Of a stretch of DNA of 64,000 nucleotides, positions 19,078 to 28,819 are shown piece after piece. Position numbers and translations under genes: made by a program. A model generated the notes under the pieces. It saw nothing but the letters and a program-made list of their open reading frames with translations. It had not been told where the DNA came from and searched no databases. The number at the start of each line of letters is the position of its first letter. Position 1 is the stretch's first letter. Source of the DNA: Bacillota bacterium (GTDB lineage Bacteria > Bacillota > Sulfobacillia > DUMF01); assembly GCA_012840015.1 (NCBI GenBank), contig DUMF01000028.1, forward strand, positions 1 through 64,000, written 5' to 3'.

Positions 19078-19398
19078 TCACACCTGCATTCGCATTATTT
19101 CCTGGTAGGCTTCGATCACTTTGTTCCTTACCTGTATTGCAAGCGACAGTTCCAGAGCAGCTCTTTCCTGTGCGATGACCACTGAATGAATATCGATATC
19201 TTCGCCCGCAAGTAAACGCAGCGTGCTTTCCTGACTCTCCTTTAATGTTTGATCGAGTTCGCGCATGTAGCGCTCCAACATGGCAGGGAAAGAGTTGTCC
19301 CCCTTCCCTACCGTCTCGTTCTCTTTCCGGGGTCCCACAACGGGCCGTGCCAGCCCACCCGTCGGCAAAACCAGATCGACTCCGTTCATAACAATCAC
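19078..19398 (-). CDS. fliE: Flagellar hook-basal body complex protein FliE
   Basis: 106 aa; LLAGEDIDIHSVVIAQERAALELSLAIQVRNKVIEAYQEIMRMQV. Confidence 0.96.
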   Translation of the reverse strand: MIVMNGVDLVLPTGGLARPVVGPRKENETVGKGDNSFPAMLERYMRELDQTLKESQESTLRLLAGEDIDIHSVVIAQERAALELSLAIQVRNKVIEAYQEIMRMQV

Positions 19399-19408
19399 TC
19401 CTTGGGCG

Positions 19409-19837
19409 CTACGCCTTTCCCAACTCCAGCGCCTTCCTCGCCATCGTCTTGGCTGCGTTCATGGCAGTGGCGTTGGCCTCGTAAGCCCTTGTAGCTGTGA
19501 TCAAATCGACCATTTCGTTCACAACGTTCACGTTGCTCATTTTCACGTAACCTGAAGCATCTGCATCCGGGTGACCTGGCTCGTATCTGACGGGGAACTC
19601 AGTTTGATCTTCGGCTATTCTGGCCACTCGCACGCCGCAAGGTTCTATCCCGCCAAATATGCCCGCAAAAGTGGGAGCCTGACGCGCCTCGAGCACCGCG
19701 ACCTTTCTGCGGTACGGCCCTCCTTCAGGAGTGCGCGTGGAGTTGGCGTTAGCGAGGTTGGCCGCAATGATATCAAGCCGGAGCCTTTCCGCTGTAAGGC
19801 CAGAGCCGCTAATTCCAAAGCTCTTGCTCAAAAGCAA
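19409..19837 (-). CDS. flgC: Flagellar basal-body rod protein FlgC
   Basis: SGLTAERLRLDIIAANLANANSTRTPEGGPYRRK...YVKMSNVNVVNEMVDLITATRAYEANATAMNAAK. Confidence 0.97.
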   Translation of the reverse strand: MLLSKSFGISGSGLTAERLRLDIIAANLANANSTRTPEGGPYRRKVAVLEARQAPTFAGIFGGIEPCGVRVARIAEDQTEFPVRYEPGHPDADASGYVKMSNVNVVNEMVDLITATRAYEANATAMNAAKTMARKALELGKA

Positions 19838-19840
19838 ATC

Positions 19841-20257
19841 TTAGCGCCTCCCTTCTGTAATCGCCTTCCAGAGCAATCCAAACTCCCCGGAAAGCAATCT
19901 CGCTGCAGTCTCGTAAGTTATCTCGTTTTGTGCAAGGAGTGACATTTCGTAGTCAACGTCCACGTTGTTACCGTCGTTGCGATGTACCGTTCCGGAATCT
20001 GTCTGCACCACAGTTATCGGAGACGACTCCGGTAAATCCTGGTGGGCAGGATCGGTTTTCCAGAGGGGCACTTTCGAACCAGTCCCGGTTTGCCTGGCGA
20101 TTTCCTGTCTCATGGCGCTCTCGAAATCCAGGTCAAGTCTCTTGTATCCCGGTGTGTTTACGTTGGCGATGTTGTTCGCGATGAGGGTGTGCCTCTTGCT
20201 GCATAGTTCCATGCAGCGCTCCAGGGGCCCCATGGTCACGCTTTCTAAGAACATCAC
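19841..20257 (-). CDS. flgB: Flagellar basal-body rod protein FlgB
   Basis: RHTLIANNIANVNTPGYKRLDLDFE...DGNNVDVDYEMSLLAQNEITYETAARLLSGEFGLLWKAI. Confidence 0.97.
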   Translation of the reverse strand: MMFLESVTMGPLERCMELCSKRHTLIANNIANVNTPGYKRLDLDFESAMRQEIARQTGTGSKVPLWKTDPAHQDLPESSPITVVQTDSGTVHRNDGNNVDVDYEMSLLAQNEITYETAARLLSGEFGLLWKAITEGRR

Positions 20258-20343
20258 TCACACCTCCAAAACGAAGCCCGCTACAGCTATGCAGCCGCAG
20301 CGGGCACGAACTCTCACGCTGGAAGAATTCCCGTCCTGCCTTC

Positions 20344-20414
20344 GGCAGCCCGGCTGTCATAGCGTTTCGCCTTAGACCCGTGGCTTTGCGTCCCCGTCTT
20401 TCGATGGGTTTGCC
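20344..20414 (-). ncRNA. Cyclic di-GMP-I riboswitch (GEMM) upstream of flgB operon
   Basis: Minus strand reads GGCAAACCCATCGAAAGACGGGGACGCAAAGCCACGGGTCTAAGGCGAAACGCTATGACAGCCGGGCTGCC: P1 GGCA/TGCC, GAAA tetraloop, GGACGCAAAGCCACGGGTC core, CTAAG..TATG tetraloop receptor, GACAGCCGGGCTGCC 3' core. Confidence 0.95.
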
Positions 20415-20517
20415 TTTATCGAGAGGGCTAAACTTTAGCTTGAAATTATTCGATTCTACTACTTGTACGTTTACGACACGTTTCGCCACAATCCTTCTTT
20501 AGATTTCATTAAACCTC

Positions 20518-21144
20518 TCATTTTTGCACGAACATCTGAGTGAACATCTTTCCGTAGGGACCACCGTCCACGATCCCAATTCCGATATGGGTGAAGTTTG
20601 GATTCAGAATATTGGCCCGGTGCCCCGGACTGTTCATAAGGGCCACATGAGCTCGATCGACACTGGGAGCCCCAGCGATGTTTTCACCTGCCATCCTGTA
20701 CGAGATTCCGGCTGCTTTCATCATATCGAAAGGGGAGCCATATGTAGGAGAGATGTGGCTGAAATACCCGTTTTTTATCATATCTGCGCTTTTCTTTCTT
20801 GCTAGCTCAACCAGTCTTGAATCGATAACGAGCGGTGCTAGGCCCACCTTGGCCCGCTCCTCGTTTACGAGCTTCACCATCCGACTCTCCTCCTCGCTGA
20901 TCCCGCCAGGTTGTAGCGCAGGCTGGAGAACAGACCGCGGTGCAGGCACAGGTTGCAATCGTAGCTGTGGCAAGGAGTCGGGAATTGTGATGGAATAGCG
21001 GATTATGTAGCGGCGCCATTGAGGTGCAGAGTAATATGTGGTGTACACCACGTAGGGTGAAGCAAACGCTGCTCCCGTTCCCATTAGAAGAAACGCCAAG
21101 AGACTTGCCAGGACGATCTTTAGCGGCTTGCAAGTTAACCTCAC
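20518..21144 (-). CDS. Secreted CAP-domain (SCP/PR-1, YkwD-like) protein
   Basis: Signal peptide; MVKLVNEERAKVGLAPLVIDSRLVELARKKSADMIKNGYFSHISPTYGSPFDMM...GENIA...HVALMNSPGHRANILNPNFTHIGIG. Confidence 0.95.
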   Translation of the reverse strand: MRLTCKPLKIVLASLLAFLLMGTGAAFASPYVVYTTYYSAPQWRRYIIRYSITIPDSLPQLRLQPVPAPRSVLQPALQPGGISEEESRMVKLVNEERAKVGLAPLVIDSRLVELARKKSADMIKNGYFSHISPTYGSPFDMMKAAGISYRMAGENIAGAPSVDRAHVALMNSPGHRANILNPNFTHIGIGIVDGGPYGKMFTQMFVQK

Positions 21145-21240
21145 GGTACTACCCCCTTTTACACTTCCTTTCTTAGGGAATGTTACCTCTTTATGTAACT
21201 TAGTGTAAACCTGTAGTTAATGGCAAAAATGTCTATACCT

Positions 21241-21279
21241 GTCAAAACAATGACCCGGAAGGCAGGGCTCCTCCGGGTC
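21241..21279 (-). terminator. Rho-independent terminator downstream of codY
   Basis: Minus strand GACCCGGAGGAGCCCTGCCTTCCGGGTC followed by ATTGTTTTGAC. Confidence 0.75.
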
Positions 21280-21301
21280 AGATCGGGCTACGGTGCTGGA
21301 C

Positions 21302-22084
21302 CTATCTTGCTTTCTTCAGCTCCTCTATAAGCCTGTCGTTCAGCACCCGAATGTACGTTCCCTTCATTCCCAGCGACCGGGATTCTATCACGCCGGCGCT
21401 TTCGAATTTGCGCAAAGCATTCACTATTACTGACCTAGTAATGCCCACCTTTTCCGCAATTTTCGAAGCTACTAAGAATCCCTCGCTGCCATTGAGTTCG
21501 TTGAAGATGTGCTGGACCGCCTCTAGTTCAGAGTAAGAAAGCGTTCCGATAGCGACTTGAACGGCCGCCTTCTTACGAGCCTCTTCTTCCATTCTCTCCG
21601 CCTTCGCCCTTAACATCTCCATCGCAACCACTGTTGCGCCGTACTCCGCCAAAAGCAGGTCGTCGTCCCCGAAAACTCCTGAGTACCTGGCTAGGAGTAG
21701 CGTTCCAAGTCTCTCTCCAGCACCTACGACTGGGACTATGGTCGTCACTTTTCCCTCGAAAATGCACGACTCGTCTCTGTTGAATACACACTTGCGGCCC
21801 TCTTGCTTTACGTTCGGGAGAGTTTCGTTGATCTCTAACAGTCGATTATTGTAGTCCCTGGGAAACCGGTTAAGACTGAGCACCTCGCCCACTAAAACGT
21901 CGCACTCGAACTCGTCCAGGAGACAATGCCCCAGTATCTTACCCTCCTTGTCTGCCAGGTAAACGTTGCAGTTGATCAAACTCGAGAGCACCTGAGTCAT
22001 CTCGTCGTAGTTCACCGAACGCCCGGCTGCCCCCTGCAATAGCTTGTTCAGTTGCCTCGTTTTCTCTAGAAGACTAGCTGCCAT
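21302..22084 (-). CDS. codY: GTP/BCAA-sensing global regulator CodY
   Basis: [53 protein letters not shown]...; w[47 protein letters not shown]. Confidence 0.98.
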   Translation of the reverse strand: MAASLLEKTRQLNKLLQGAAGRSVNYDEMTQVLSSLINCNVYLADKEGKILGHCLLDEFECDVLVGEVLSLNRFPRDYNNRLLEINETLPNVKQEGRKCVFNRDESCIFEGKVTTIVPVVGAGERLGTLLLARYSGVFGDDDLLLAEYGATVVAMEMLRAKAERMEEEARKKAAVQVAIGTLSYSELEAVQHIFNELNGSEGFLVASKIAEKVGITRSVIVNALRKFESAGVIESRSLGMKGTYIRVLNDRLIEELKKAR

Positions 22085-22102
22085 TTTCCTCTCCTCCCCG
22101 CC

Positions 22103-23491
22103 TTACAATATATACCTGGACACGTCTACATTAGCTACGATGTCCTTGAGCTGTTCGTTCACGAATCTTGAATCCACTACTACTTTAACCGGTTCAGGGA
22201 ACGGTGCCTCAAAGCAAACGTCTTCAAGGACGCGTTCCATGATCGTGTGCAGACGGCGTGCGCCGATGTTCTCGGTGCGCTCGTTTACCTCGTAGGCAAT
22301 CTGCGCGATTCGGTCTATTCCATCATCGGTGAACTCGAGCTCGACACCTTCCGTCCGCAAGAGTTCGCGATACTGTCTGGTCAGCGAATTCTCCGGCTCA
22401 ACGAGAATGCGCTTGAAATCGTCTTTGCTTAGCGGGTCGAGTTCTACTCGTATGGGGAACCGGCCTTGAAGCTCGGGTATGAGGTCAGACGGTTTTGCCA
22501 CGTGGAAAGCACCCGCGGCAATGAAAAGCATGTGGCCGGTGCGTACGGGGCCGTATCTGGTGACCACGGTAGAACCTTCCACAATAGGTAGCAGGTCCCT
22601 CTGCACCCCTTCCCGCGATACGTCAGGCCCGAAGCCCTTCTCTCTGCCCGCTATTTTGTCTATCTCGTCGATAAACACTATCCCGCTCTGCTCTGCACGC
22701 GCGATCGCTTCGGTGATTACCGAATCCATGTCGATAAGCTTCGCACTTTCTTGCTGCTCCAGAATCTTGCGTGCTTCCTTGACCTTGAGCTTCCGCCGCT
22801 TTTTCTTTTTGGGAAGTATCCCCCCTAAGATATCCTGCAGGTTCAGCCCCATTTCCTGAGCACCGCTGGCATCGAAAACTTCTACGAAAGGAACGCTGGA
22901 ATCCTCGACCTCGATCTCCACCGTTTCATCCTCGAGACGGCCGGCTTTAAGCTCCTCGCTTACTGCTGCCCGTCTCTCCTCCAAATCTGCGGCCTCGTCA
23001 TCACTAGGTGGTTCAGTCCTCAGGGACTTACCGAACAACATCATCTCGATTGGATTAACGCCTGCATCTCTACGCGGGGCAGGCACCAGCAATTCTACAA
23101 GCCTATGCTCAGCTGCTTCAGCGCCTTTTTTCGCGACCTCTGCCATCTTTTCCGCCTTCACCATTCTTATCGAGGTCTCCACCAGATCACGTATTATGGA
23201 ATCTACATCACGCCCCACATACCCTACTTCGGTAAACTTGGTGGCCTCCACCTTAATAAAGGGTGCATTGACCAGCTTGGCAAGTCTTCTGGCGATTTCA
23301 GTCTTGCCCACCCCTGTGGGACCAATCATCAGGATATTCTTGGGCGCGATCTCGTCCCGGAAAGACTCATCTACCATGTGGCGCCGGTATGAATTTCTGA
23401 GTGCCACCGCCACGCACCGCTTAGCCCTTTCTTGGCCCACGACATATTTGTCGAGTTCAGCCACAATCTGTTTCGGAGTCAGCATACTCAA
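22103..23491 (-). CDS. hslU: HslUV protease ATPase subunit HslU (ClpY)
   Basis: [34 protein letters not shown]...[19 protein letters not shown]. Confidence 0.98.
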   Translation of the reverse strand: MSMLTPKQIVAELDKYVVGQERAKRCVAVALRNSYRRHMVDESFRDEIAPKNILMIGPTGVGKTEIARRLAKLVNAPFIKVEATKFTEVGYVGRDVDSIIRDLVETSIRMVKAEKMAEVAKKGAEAAEHRLVELLVPAPRRDAGVNPIEMMLFGKSLRTEPPSDDEAADLEERRAAVSEELKAGRLEDETVEIEVEDSSVPFVEVFDASGAQEMGLNLQDILGGILPKKKKRRKLKVKEARKILEQQESAKLIDMDSVITEAIARAEQSGIVFIDEIDKIAGREKGFGPDVSREGVQRDLLPIVEGSTVVTRYGPVRTGHMLFIAAGAFHVAKPSDLIPELQGRFPIRVELDPLSKDDFKRILVEPENSLTRQYRELLRTEGVELEFTDDGIDRIAQIAYEVNERTENIGARRLHTIMERVLEDVCFEAPFPEPVKVVVDSRFVNEQLKDIVANVDVSRYIL

Positions 23492-24027
23492 AGCTCCTCT
23501 ACAACGATGTGATCGTTAGTGTATATGCATATCTCGGAGGCAATCTTCAACGACCTCTCAACTATTGCACGCGCCCCTAAATCGGTATTTCTGAACAGAG
23601 CTCTTGCAGCGGCCAAAGCGTATGGTCCACCGGACCCTATTGCAGCGATGCCATCGTCCGGCTCAACCACTTCGCCAGTCCCAGAGATCAGCAATAGATT
23701 GTCCTTATCCATGACGAGTAGGAGAGCTTCCAACCTCCGCAAGAGCTTATCTGTACGCCACTCTTTGGCCAGCTCCACGGCAGCCTTTGCAAGGTTGCCG
23801 CGACATGCCTCCAGGGAAGTTTCGAACCTCTCGAAAAGGCTCAACGCATCCGCCACGGAACCGGCAAAGCCAGCGACCACCTTGCCGGAAGCAAGCCTGC
23901 GAATCTTCCTCGCATTATGTTTCAAGACAGTATTGCTCCCGCTAAGCGTCACTTGCCCGTCTGCTCCCATTGCTGCCCCACGGCCCTTAACAGCCAAAAC
24001 GGTAGTGCCTTCAAACATTCCGCTCAT
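23488..24027 (-). CDS. hslV: HslUV protease peptidase subunit HslV (ClpQ)
   Basis: [42 protein letters not shown]. Confidence 0.97.
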   Translation of the reverse strand: MSGMFEGTTVLAVKGRGAAMGADGQVTLSGSNTVLKHNARKIRRLASGKVVAGFAGSVADALSLFERFETSLEACRGNLAKAAVELAKEWRTDKLLRRLEALLLVMDKDNLLLISGTGEVVEPDDGIAAIGSGGPYALAAARALFRNTDLGARAIVERSLKIASEICIYTNDHIVVEEL

Positions 24028-24976
24028 GCCCCCCGTTCTTGACTTCCTGCGACCCCTCTTCCGCTCTGGGATGGCACCTCCGGTAGACGCGCGTCAGACC
24101 ATCCATAGTGACGTGGGTGTAGATCTGGGTCGTGGCAATGCGCTGGTGCCCCAACATCTCCTGGACGGCCCTCAAATCAGCACCGCCAGCCATCAGATGA
24201 GTCGCAAAGGAATGGCGCAGCGTATGAGGAGTTATGTGTCTTTGAATACCGACCTGTACGGAATACCTGTGCACCATGTTCTCTACCGAGCGTACCGTCA
24301 ATCGTTGACCTCGACGGTTCAAGAACAGGGCGTTACTCCCCTTGCCGGGCGCAACTAGCCGCGGTCGTGCATCGGAAAGGTATTTGCCTAACACGCCTAT
24401 TGCGACGGACCCGAGAGGCGCATAACGTTCCTTTCGCCCCTTCCCCATTACCCGAACGAAGCCGTTAGAGTAGTCCACGTCGCTCAGGTTAAGAAAAACC
24501 AGCTCCGAAACCCTAAGCCCCGCTGAATAGAGCGTCTCGAGTATGGCCCTATCCCGTAAACCTATCGGGGTAGAATCGTCGGGCGCATTCATCAATCGCT
24601 CCACTTCCTCCACGCTCAAGAACTCCGGCAACTTTAGTCCCAATTTGGGGCTGCCTACTAGCTTGCCCGGATTCTCTGGAAGCTGTCCCGACTTGCAGAG
24701 GAAATGGCAAAAGGACCTCAGGGACGATAGTTTTCGAGCGATGGATTTCTTGGAGTACCCAAGGCTTGTCAGGTGGGCCGCAAAACGTCTGAACAACTTT
24801 ACTCCGTCCGAGCGCATGGCCGCAACTATATCGGTCTCGCCGCCCACGAACTCGAAGAACTGTCTGAGATCGCTTGTATAGCTTTCAAGAGTATGCAGAG
24901 AGGCGTTTTTTTCTGCCATTAGTGAACCGCAAAAAGATAATAACCATTCGTCGGTTTTCGTTGAGGGTCCCCCCAC
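24011..24976 (-). CDS. xerC: Tyrosine recombinase XerC (CodV)
   Basis: Catalytic R..[10 protein letters not shown]..GHxxI.TTQIYTHV motifs; synteny xerC-hslV-hslU-codY. Confidence 0.95.
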   Translation of the reverse strand: MGGPSTKTDEWLLSFCGSLMAEKNASLHTLESYTSDLRQFFEFVGGETDIVAAMRSDGVKLFRRFAAHLTSLGYSKKSIARKLSSLRSFCHFLCKSGQLPENPGKLVGSPKLGLKLPEFLSVEEVERLMNAPDDSTPIGLRDRAILETLYSAGLRVSELVFLNLSDVDYSNGFVRVMGKGRKERYAPLGSVAIGVLGKYLSDARPRLVAPGKGSNALFLNRRGQRLTVRSVENMVHRYSVQVGIQRHITPHTLRHSFATHLMAGGADLRAVQEMLGHQRIATTQIYTHVTMDGLTRVYRRCHPRAEEGSQEVKNGGHERNV

Positions 24977-25183
24977 ATAAAGCAGTCAACTATTCTTAAC
25001 TGTATCACATTATCAGCTTTGTGACAATATGCTCAAATTATAACCGTAAGCACTCCGTAGCACAGGGCTTCAAGTAATAGGGCCTGAGCTGGAATAAAGC
25101 AAAGGTTTGAATTGGGAACTTATACAGGTGGAGACTCGTCAAGTCAAATTGAGAGAGACTATTGGACAACCGGGTGTTACAAA

Positions 25184-26302
25184 ATGGAATCCGCACTTAA
25201 GGATGAAATTGGGGCACTGCACTTATTGCGAACTATCGCCACAACAATGATCGTCGCCTTACACGTTTCGGCAGCCTACATGGTGTACAGTCCTCCATCG
25301 AGCAACGCTTTTAGGCTCGGGCTGATTCTCAACCAGTGGTCAAGGATATCTCTCCCGTTGTTCGTATTTGCATCGGGATTCGGTCTCTTCTACGGCTATG
25401 GGAAGGCAGTAACGTTCAACATAGGGTCTTTTCTAAAGCGGCGCGTGTCAAAGGTGTGGGTTCCATATCTCGTTTGGAGCTTTATATACCTGGCTTTGGA
25501 CGATCTACAGGGACGTTCAACCGGTTTCCTGGGCTTGCCTCTTAAGCAAAAGGCAGCCGAGTATCTGAAGTGGACGTTTTGGGGAAATGTGTATACTCCC
25601 CTCTGGTTTGTTTTGATGATCAGCCAGTTTTACCTCTTGTTTCCCTTGATTCGGAAAAAGCTGGCGCTGCTCCAAAGCCCTATAAGGGTTTTGGTCATCC
25701 ATTTCTTCATCTTCCTTGTCCTAATCCTCTACCTGACACGGTACGTCCATTATACTGGCTTCTGCCCATTGGACGTTCTACAGAAATACTATGCCGAGAC
25801 TCCTCTGGGCTGGTATTACTACTTTATCCTGGGCGGAGTAGTAGCACTCAATTGGAATAGGATTAAGAACATACCCTTACACGCATTCGGCACGGTCTTT
25901 TTTTACCTTACAACGACTGTTCTGGTTATAGCCGAAGCATACTACGGTTTTCTTAGCCACGGCCAATACTATCTCCTGCGGTATGGTCCGATTCGACCCA
26001 CGGTTTTGATAAACTCCATGGCTTCTTTGCCCTGCATATATGTTCTCGCGGATAGGATCTTGAAAACGCGACCTGTGTATGGACTTTGCAGAAGCGTGAG
26101 CCGGTATTCCTATGGAGTGTATTTTGTGCATCCACATATGTTGAACGTACTAAAGTTCATATTGGACCGTTCGGGCCTCCAATATACGAGAGCAATCCAC
26201 CTTTTCGCGTTGTTAGGGGCCACAACTATCTTATCTTTGCTCTTTTGCACGATAATTGACCGGACTCCCCTTCGGTCGATTTTCCTCGGAGTCAAAAGCT
26301 AA
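25184..26302 (+). CDS. Acyltransferase_3 family membrane protein
   Basis: LHLLRTIATTMIVALHVSAAYM...RISLPLFVFASGFGLFYG...RRVSKVWVPYLVWSFIY...YSYGVYFVHP; about 10 TM. Confidence 0.88.
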   Translation: MESALKDEIGALHLLRTIATTMIVALHVSAAYMVYSPPSSNAFRLGLILNQWSRISLPLFVFASGFGLFYGYGKAVTFNIGSFLKRRVSKVWVPYLVWSFIYLALDDLQGRSTGFLGLPLKQKAAEYLKWTFWGNVYTPLWFVLMISQFYLLFPLIRKKLALLQSPIRVLVIHFFIFLVLILYLTRYVHYTGFCPLDVLQKYYAETPLGWYYYFILGGVVALNWNRIKNIPLHAFGTVFFYLTTTVLVIAEAYYGFLSHGQYYLLRYGPIRPTVLINSMASLPCIYVLADRILKTRPVYGLCRSVSRYSYGVYFVHPHMLNVLKFILDRSGLQYTRAIHLFALLGATTILSLLFCTIIDRTPLRSIFLGVKS

Positions 26303-27191
26303 ATAGCAGTGGGATGAGCAATGGTGCCAACAAGGTCAAAACTACCCCCGAAACGAAGGCGATTATGGATACTTCCGGGTCAGTAAAACGAGAAATGAGC
26401 GGGAGCGTACTGTCCATAGTGGTGGCGCCGCCGAGCGCTACCCCCAATAGGCGGATTGGGCATCGCCCAGTAAAAGGGACAATCATGAAGGTAAGCGCCT
26501 CCCTGAGCAAGTTGCTCATAAAAGCCACGGCTCCTGCGCCTGGCCCCCCGATCCGGCCCACTATTACTCCACAAAGGCTATACCACCCAAAGCCCGCACC
26601 CACTGACATCGCACGGCCGGCTTCGAGGCCGCAAAGTTTCCCCATTATCAATGCTCCCATGATACTCCCGGTGCTTATCAGTAAGGGCACGAGCAAAGCC
26701 ACTAGTCCAAGCTCCCTCAATTTGCTCCACGCGCTGCTGCGCGCGATATCCATGCCAGTCAGGAACACGAGCCAGCATAGCGAAGCGGTAGTTATGGTCG
26801 GAAGCGACGGAGTAGGTGTTGGTAAACACTTCCCGACAAGTAATCCAATGGCCAATGATAGAGCCAGCTTTAAAGGAGTCCCGTCCGTCTCGGTGCTGCC
26901 GGTAGGAAAGCTCGAAGCCTGGCGAAACGGCCTTCGCTTTTTGAGCAGACTTTCCAAGAGTGCAACTAAAAGCACACTCAAGCCCGTAGCTCCCAAGGAA
27001 GTAGCCACGGCCTCCCGGCCATATATCACCAACCTGCTAAGTACTTCCGGGGAGCCTAATTGCAGCCCGACCGAGAACAGTAATACCAGTAGCCCCGCCT
27101 GGCTAAATAGGGGTATCCACCTATTCTCTGCTAACCGCGTCTTGCGACCCAAGACCAAACCGAGACCTAGAGCGGTAAAGACCTCTATCAT
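26292..27191 (-). CDS. LysO-family (DUF340/YbjE-like) lysine exporter
   Basis: MIEVFTALGLGLVLGRKTRL...AGRAMSVGAGFGWYSLCGVIVGRIGGPGAGAVAFMSNLLREALTFMIVPF. Confidence 0.85.
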   Translation of the reverse strand: MIEVFTALGLGLVLGRKTRLAENRWIPLFSQAGLLVLLFSVGLQLGSPEVLSRLVIYGREAVATSLGATGLSVLLVALLESLLKKRRPFRQASSFPTGSTETDGTPLKLALSLAIGLLVGKCLPTPTPSLPTITTASLCWLVFLTGMDIARSSAWSKLRELGLVALLVPLLISTGSIMGALIMGKLCGLEAGRAMSVGAGFGWYSLCGVIVGRIGGPGAGAVAFMSNLLREALTFMIVPFTGRCPIRLLGVALGGATTMDSTLPLISRFTDPEVSIIAFVSGVVLTLLAPLLIPLLFSF

Positions 27192-27247
27192 GACAAGAAT
27201 AATATCATATGTTCGTCTTGTTCGACGCCATACGGGCTTTAACGTGT

Positions 27248-27277
27248 TTTGTCGAAACTCGTCGCGCATGGTATAAT
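27248..27277 (+). promoter_or_regulatory. SigmaA-type promoter of comM with perfect Spo0A box over the -35
   Basis: TTTGTCGAA at 27248-27256; -35 TTGTCG (27249-27254), 17-nt spacer, -10 TATAAT (27272-27277), 32 nt before the comM start. Confidence 0.55.
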
Positions 27278-27309
27278 TTGGTTAGCCTTACTCTTCCTGG
27301 GAGGTCGCT

Positions 27310-28818
27310 TTGTACTTCCAGCTATTTGGCTCAGCCATTATGGGGATATCCGGTGCGCTCGTGAGCGTACAAGCAGATGTCGCTAAAGGGCTCCCTGCCT
27401 TCTCGGTTGTGGGGCTACCCGATTCTTCGGTAAAGGAGGCAGAGAAAAGAGTCAGAGCAGCGATAAGAAACTCAGGCTTCGAGTTCCCCAACCGTCGCAT
27501 AACCATAAACTTGTCACCGGCAAATGTACCAAAGGCAGGAAGCCGTTTCGACCTACCCATTGCCCTTGCTATCCTTGGGGCATCTGGCCAGATAGCAAGC
27601 CGAGAATTGCCTTTCGGCATTGTGGGAGAGCTTGCCTTGGACGGCTCGGTCCGGCCCGTGACCGGTGTTCTGCCAATGGCCCTGGCTTGCAGAGAAGCGA
27701 AGCTTCAAGGTCTGATCTTTCCAGCCGAGAACGCTGTAGAGGTGCCGGAGCTACCTGGCCTGAAAAGCCTACCAGTAAGCACCCTGAGGCAAGCTTTTGA
27801 CATCTGCACGGGGAACGGATACCGGCCACCCCGGATTCCAGCTGCTACCGCAAACCAGCCTACCGTTGAGCGGCAACCCGCTCTGGACAATGTCGTGGGT
27901 CAGGAGAGAGCAAAGAGAGCCATACTTTTGGCAGCCGCCGGTGGCCACAGCCTGCTCATGGTTGGTCCGCCAGGCTGTGGCAAGACGATGCTGGCAGCTT
28001 GCGCTTCCGCAATAATACCTGACCTCTCACCGGAAGAATCCCTCGAAGTGACTGCCATCCACAGTGCCTGTGGCAACTTGCCAATGGGCTCTGGTCTCAT
28101 ATTCCGGCCGCCGTTCAGGAGCCCGCATCACACCACTTCGGTACAGGCACTCATTGGCGGAGGGCGTTTTCCACGGCCGGGTGAAATAACACTCGCTCAC
28201 AGGGGGATACTGTTCTTGGACGAGCTACCGGAGTTCAAACGTGATGCGCTGGAAGCGCTCAGGCAGCCGTGGGAAGAAGGTTGCGTTCGGATCGCCAGGA
28301 AGGAGTTCAGCTTAACCTTCCCCTGCGAATTCCTCCTTATAGCTGCAATGAACCCCTGCCCGTGCGGCGGGACCGGTACAAAGTGCAGGTGCACTCCCTC
28401 ACAGATCAGGCACTATCGCAGCAAGGTCAGCGGCCCGTTTTTGGACCGCGTGGACATGCTCGTGGAGATGGAGCCATCGCCGGAGGACCAAAATAGTGAT
28501 TGGCGGCAAGACTACTCAGAATGGCGGAAGCTGGCGGCACAAGCCAGACTCAGGCAAGCCGAGCGCAGCGAGGTTACTGGAGTAACTCTGAACTCCAGAA
28601 TGGGAGTTCGGGGACTCGAACGCTGTGGGATAAGCCAGGAGGCCTGGAGTGTTCTGCAAGAAACATGTTCGAGGTTTGGCTCCAGCATGCGGGCCTACCA
28701 TCGAGCCGCGAAGCTGGCCAGAACGATCGCAGATGTAGAAGGCTCCCCCGTCGTAACTCGAATCCATGTAGCCGAAGCCATCCAATACTGGCGTCCTCAG
28801 GCTCGCAGCTTCACTTGA
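27310..28818 (+). CDS. comM: YifB/ComM family Mg-chelatase-like AAA ATPase
   Basis: GSAIMGISGALVSVQADVAKGLPAFSVVGLPDSSVKEAEKRVRAAIRNSGFEFPNRRITINLSPANVPK; MVGPPGCGKTMLA. Confidence 0.96.
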   Translation: MYFQLFGSAIMGISGALVSVQADVAKGLPAFSVVGLPDSSVKEAEKRVRAAIRNSGFEFPNRRITINLSPANVPKAGSRFDLPIALAILGASGQIASRELPFGIVGELALDGSVRPVTGVLPMALACREAKLQGLIFPAENAVEVPELPGLKSLPVSTLRQAFDICTGNGYRPPRIPAATANQPTVERQPALDNVVGQERAKRAILLAAAGGHSLLMVGPPGCGKTMLAACASAIIPDLSPEESLEVTAIHSACGNLPMGSGLIFRPPFRSPHHTTSVQALIGGGRFPRPGEITLAHRGILFLDELPEFKRDALEALRQPWEEGCVRIARKEFSLTFPCEFLLIAAMNPCPCGGTGTKCRCTPSQIRHYRSKVSGPFLDRVDMLVEMEPSPEDQNSDWRQDYSEWRKLAAQARLRQAERSEVTGVTLNSRMGVRGLERCGISQEAWSVLQETCSRFGSSMRAYHRAAKLARTIADVEGSPVVTRIHVAEAIQYWRPQARSFT

Positions 28819-28819
28819 T

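Noticed and set aside
20400-20440. TAAAGTTT...CTCGATAA on the minus strand, resembling a sigma-28/SigD promoter at the 5' end of the riboswitch
   Set aside because: The spacer between the hexamer-like elements is only 6 nt (about 11 needed after TAAAGTTT), and the -10-like part runs into the GEMM P1, so it is unlikely to be the functional promoter.
26314-27276. 320-aa plus-strand ORF opposite the LysO-like gene
   Set aside because: Shadow ORF; the minus-strand protein has clear LysO-family membrane motifs.
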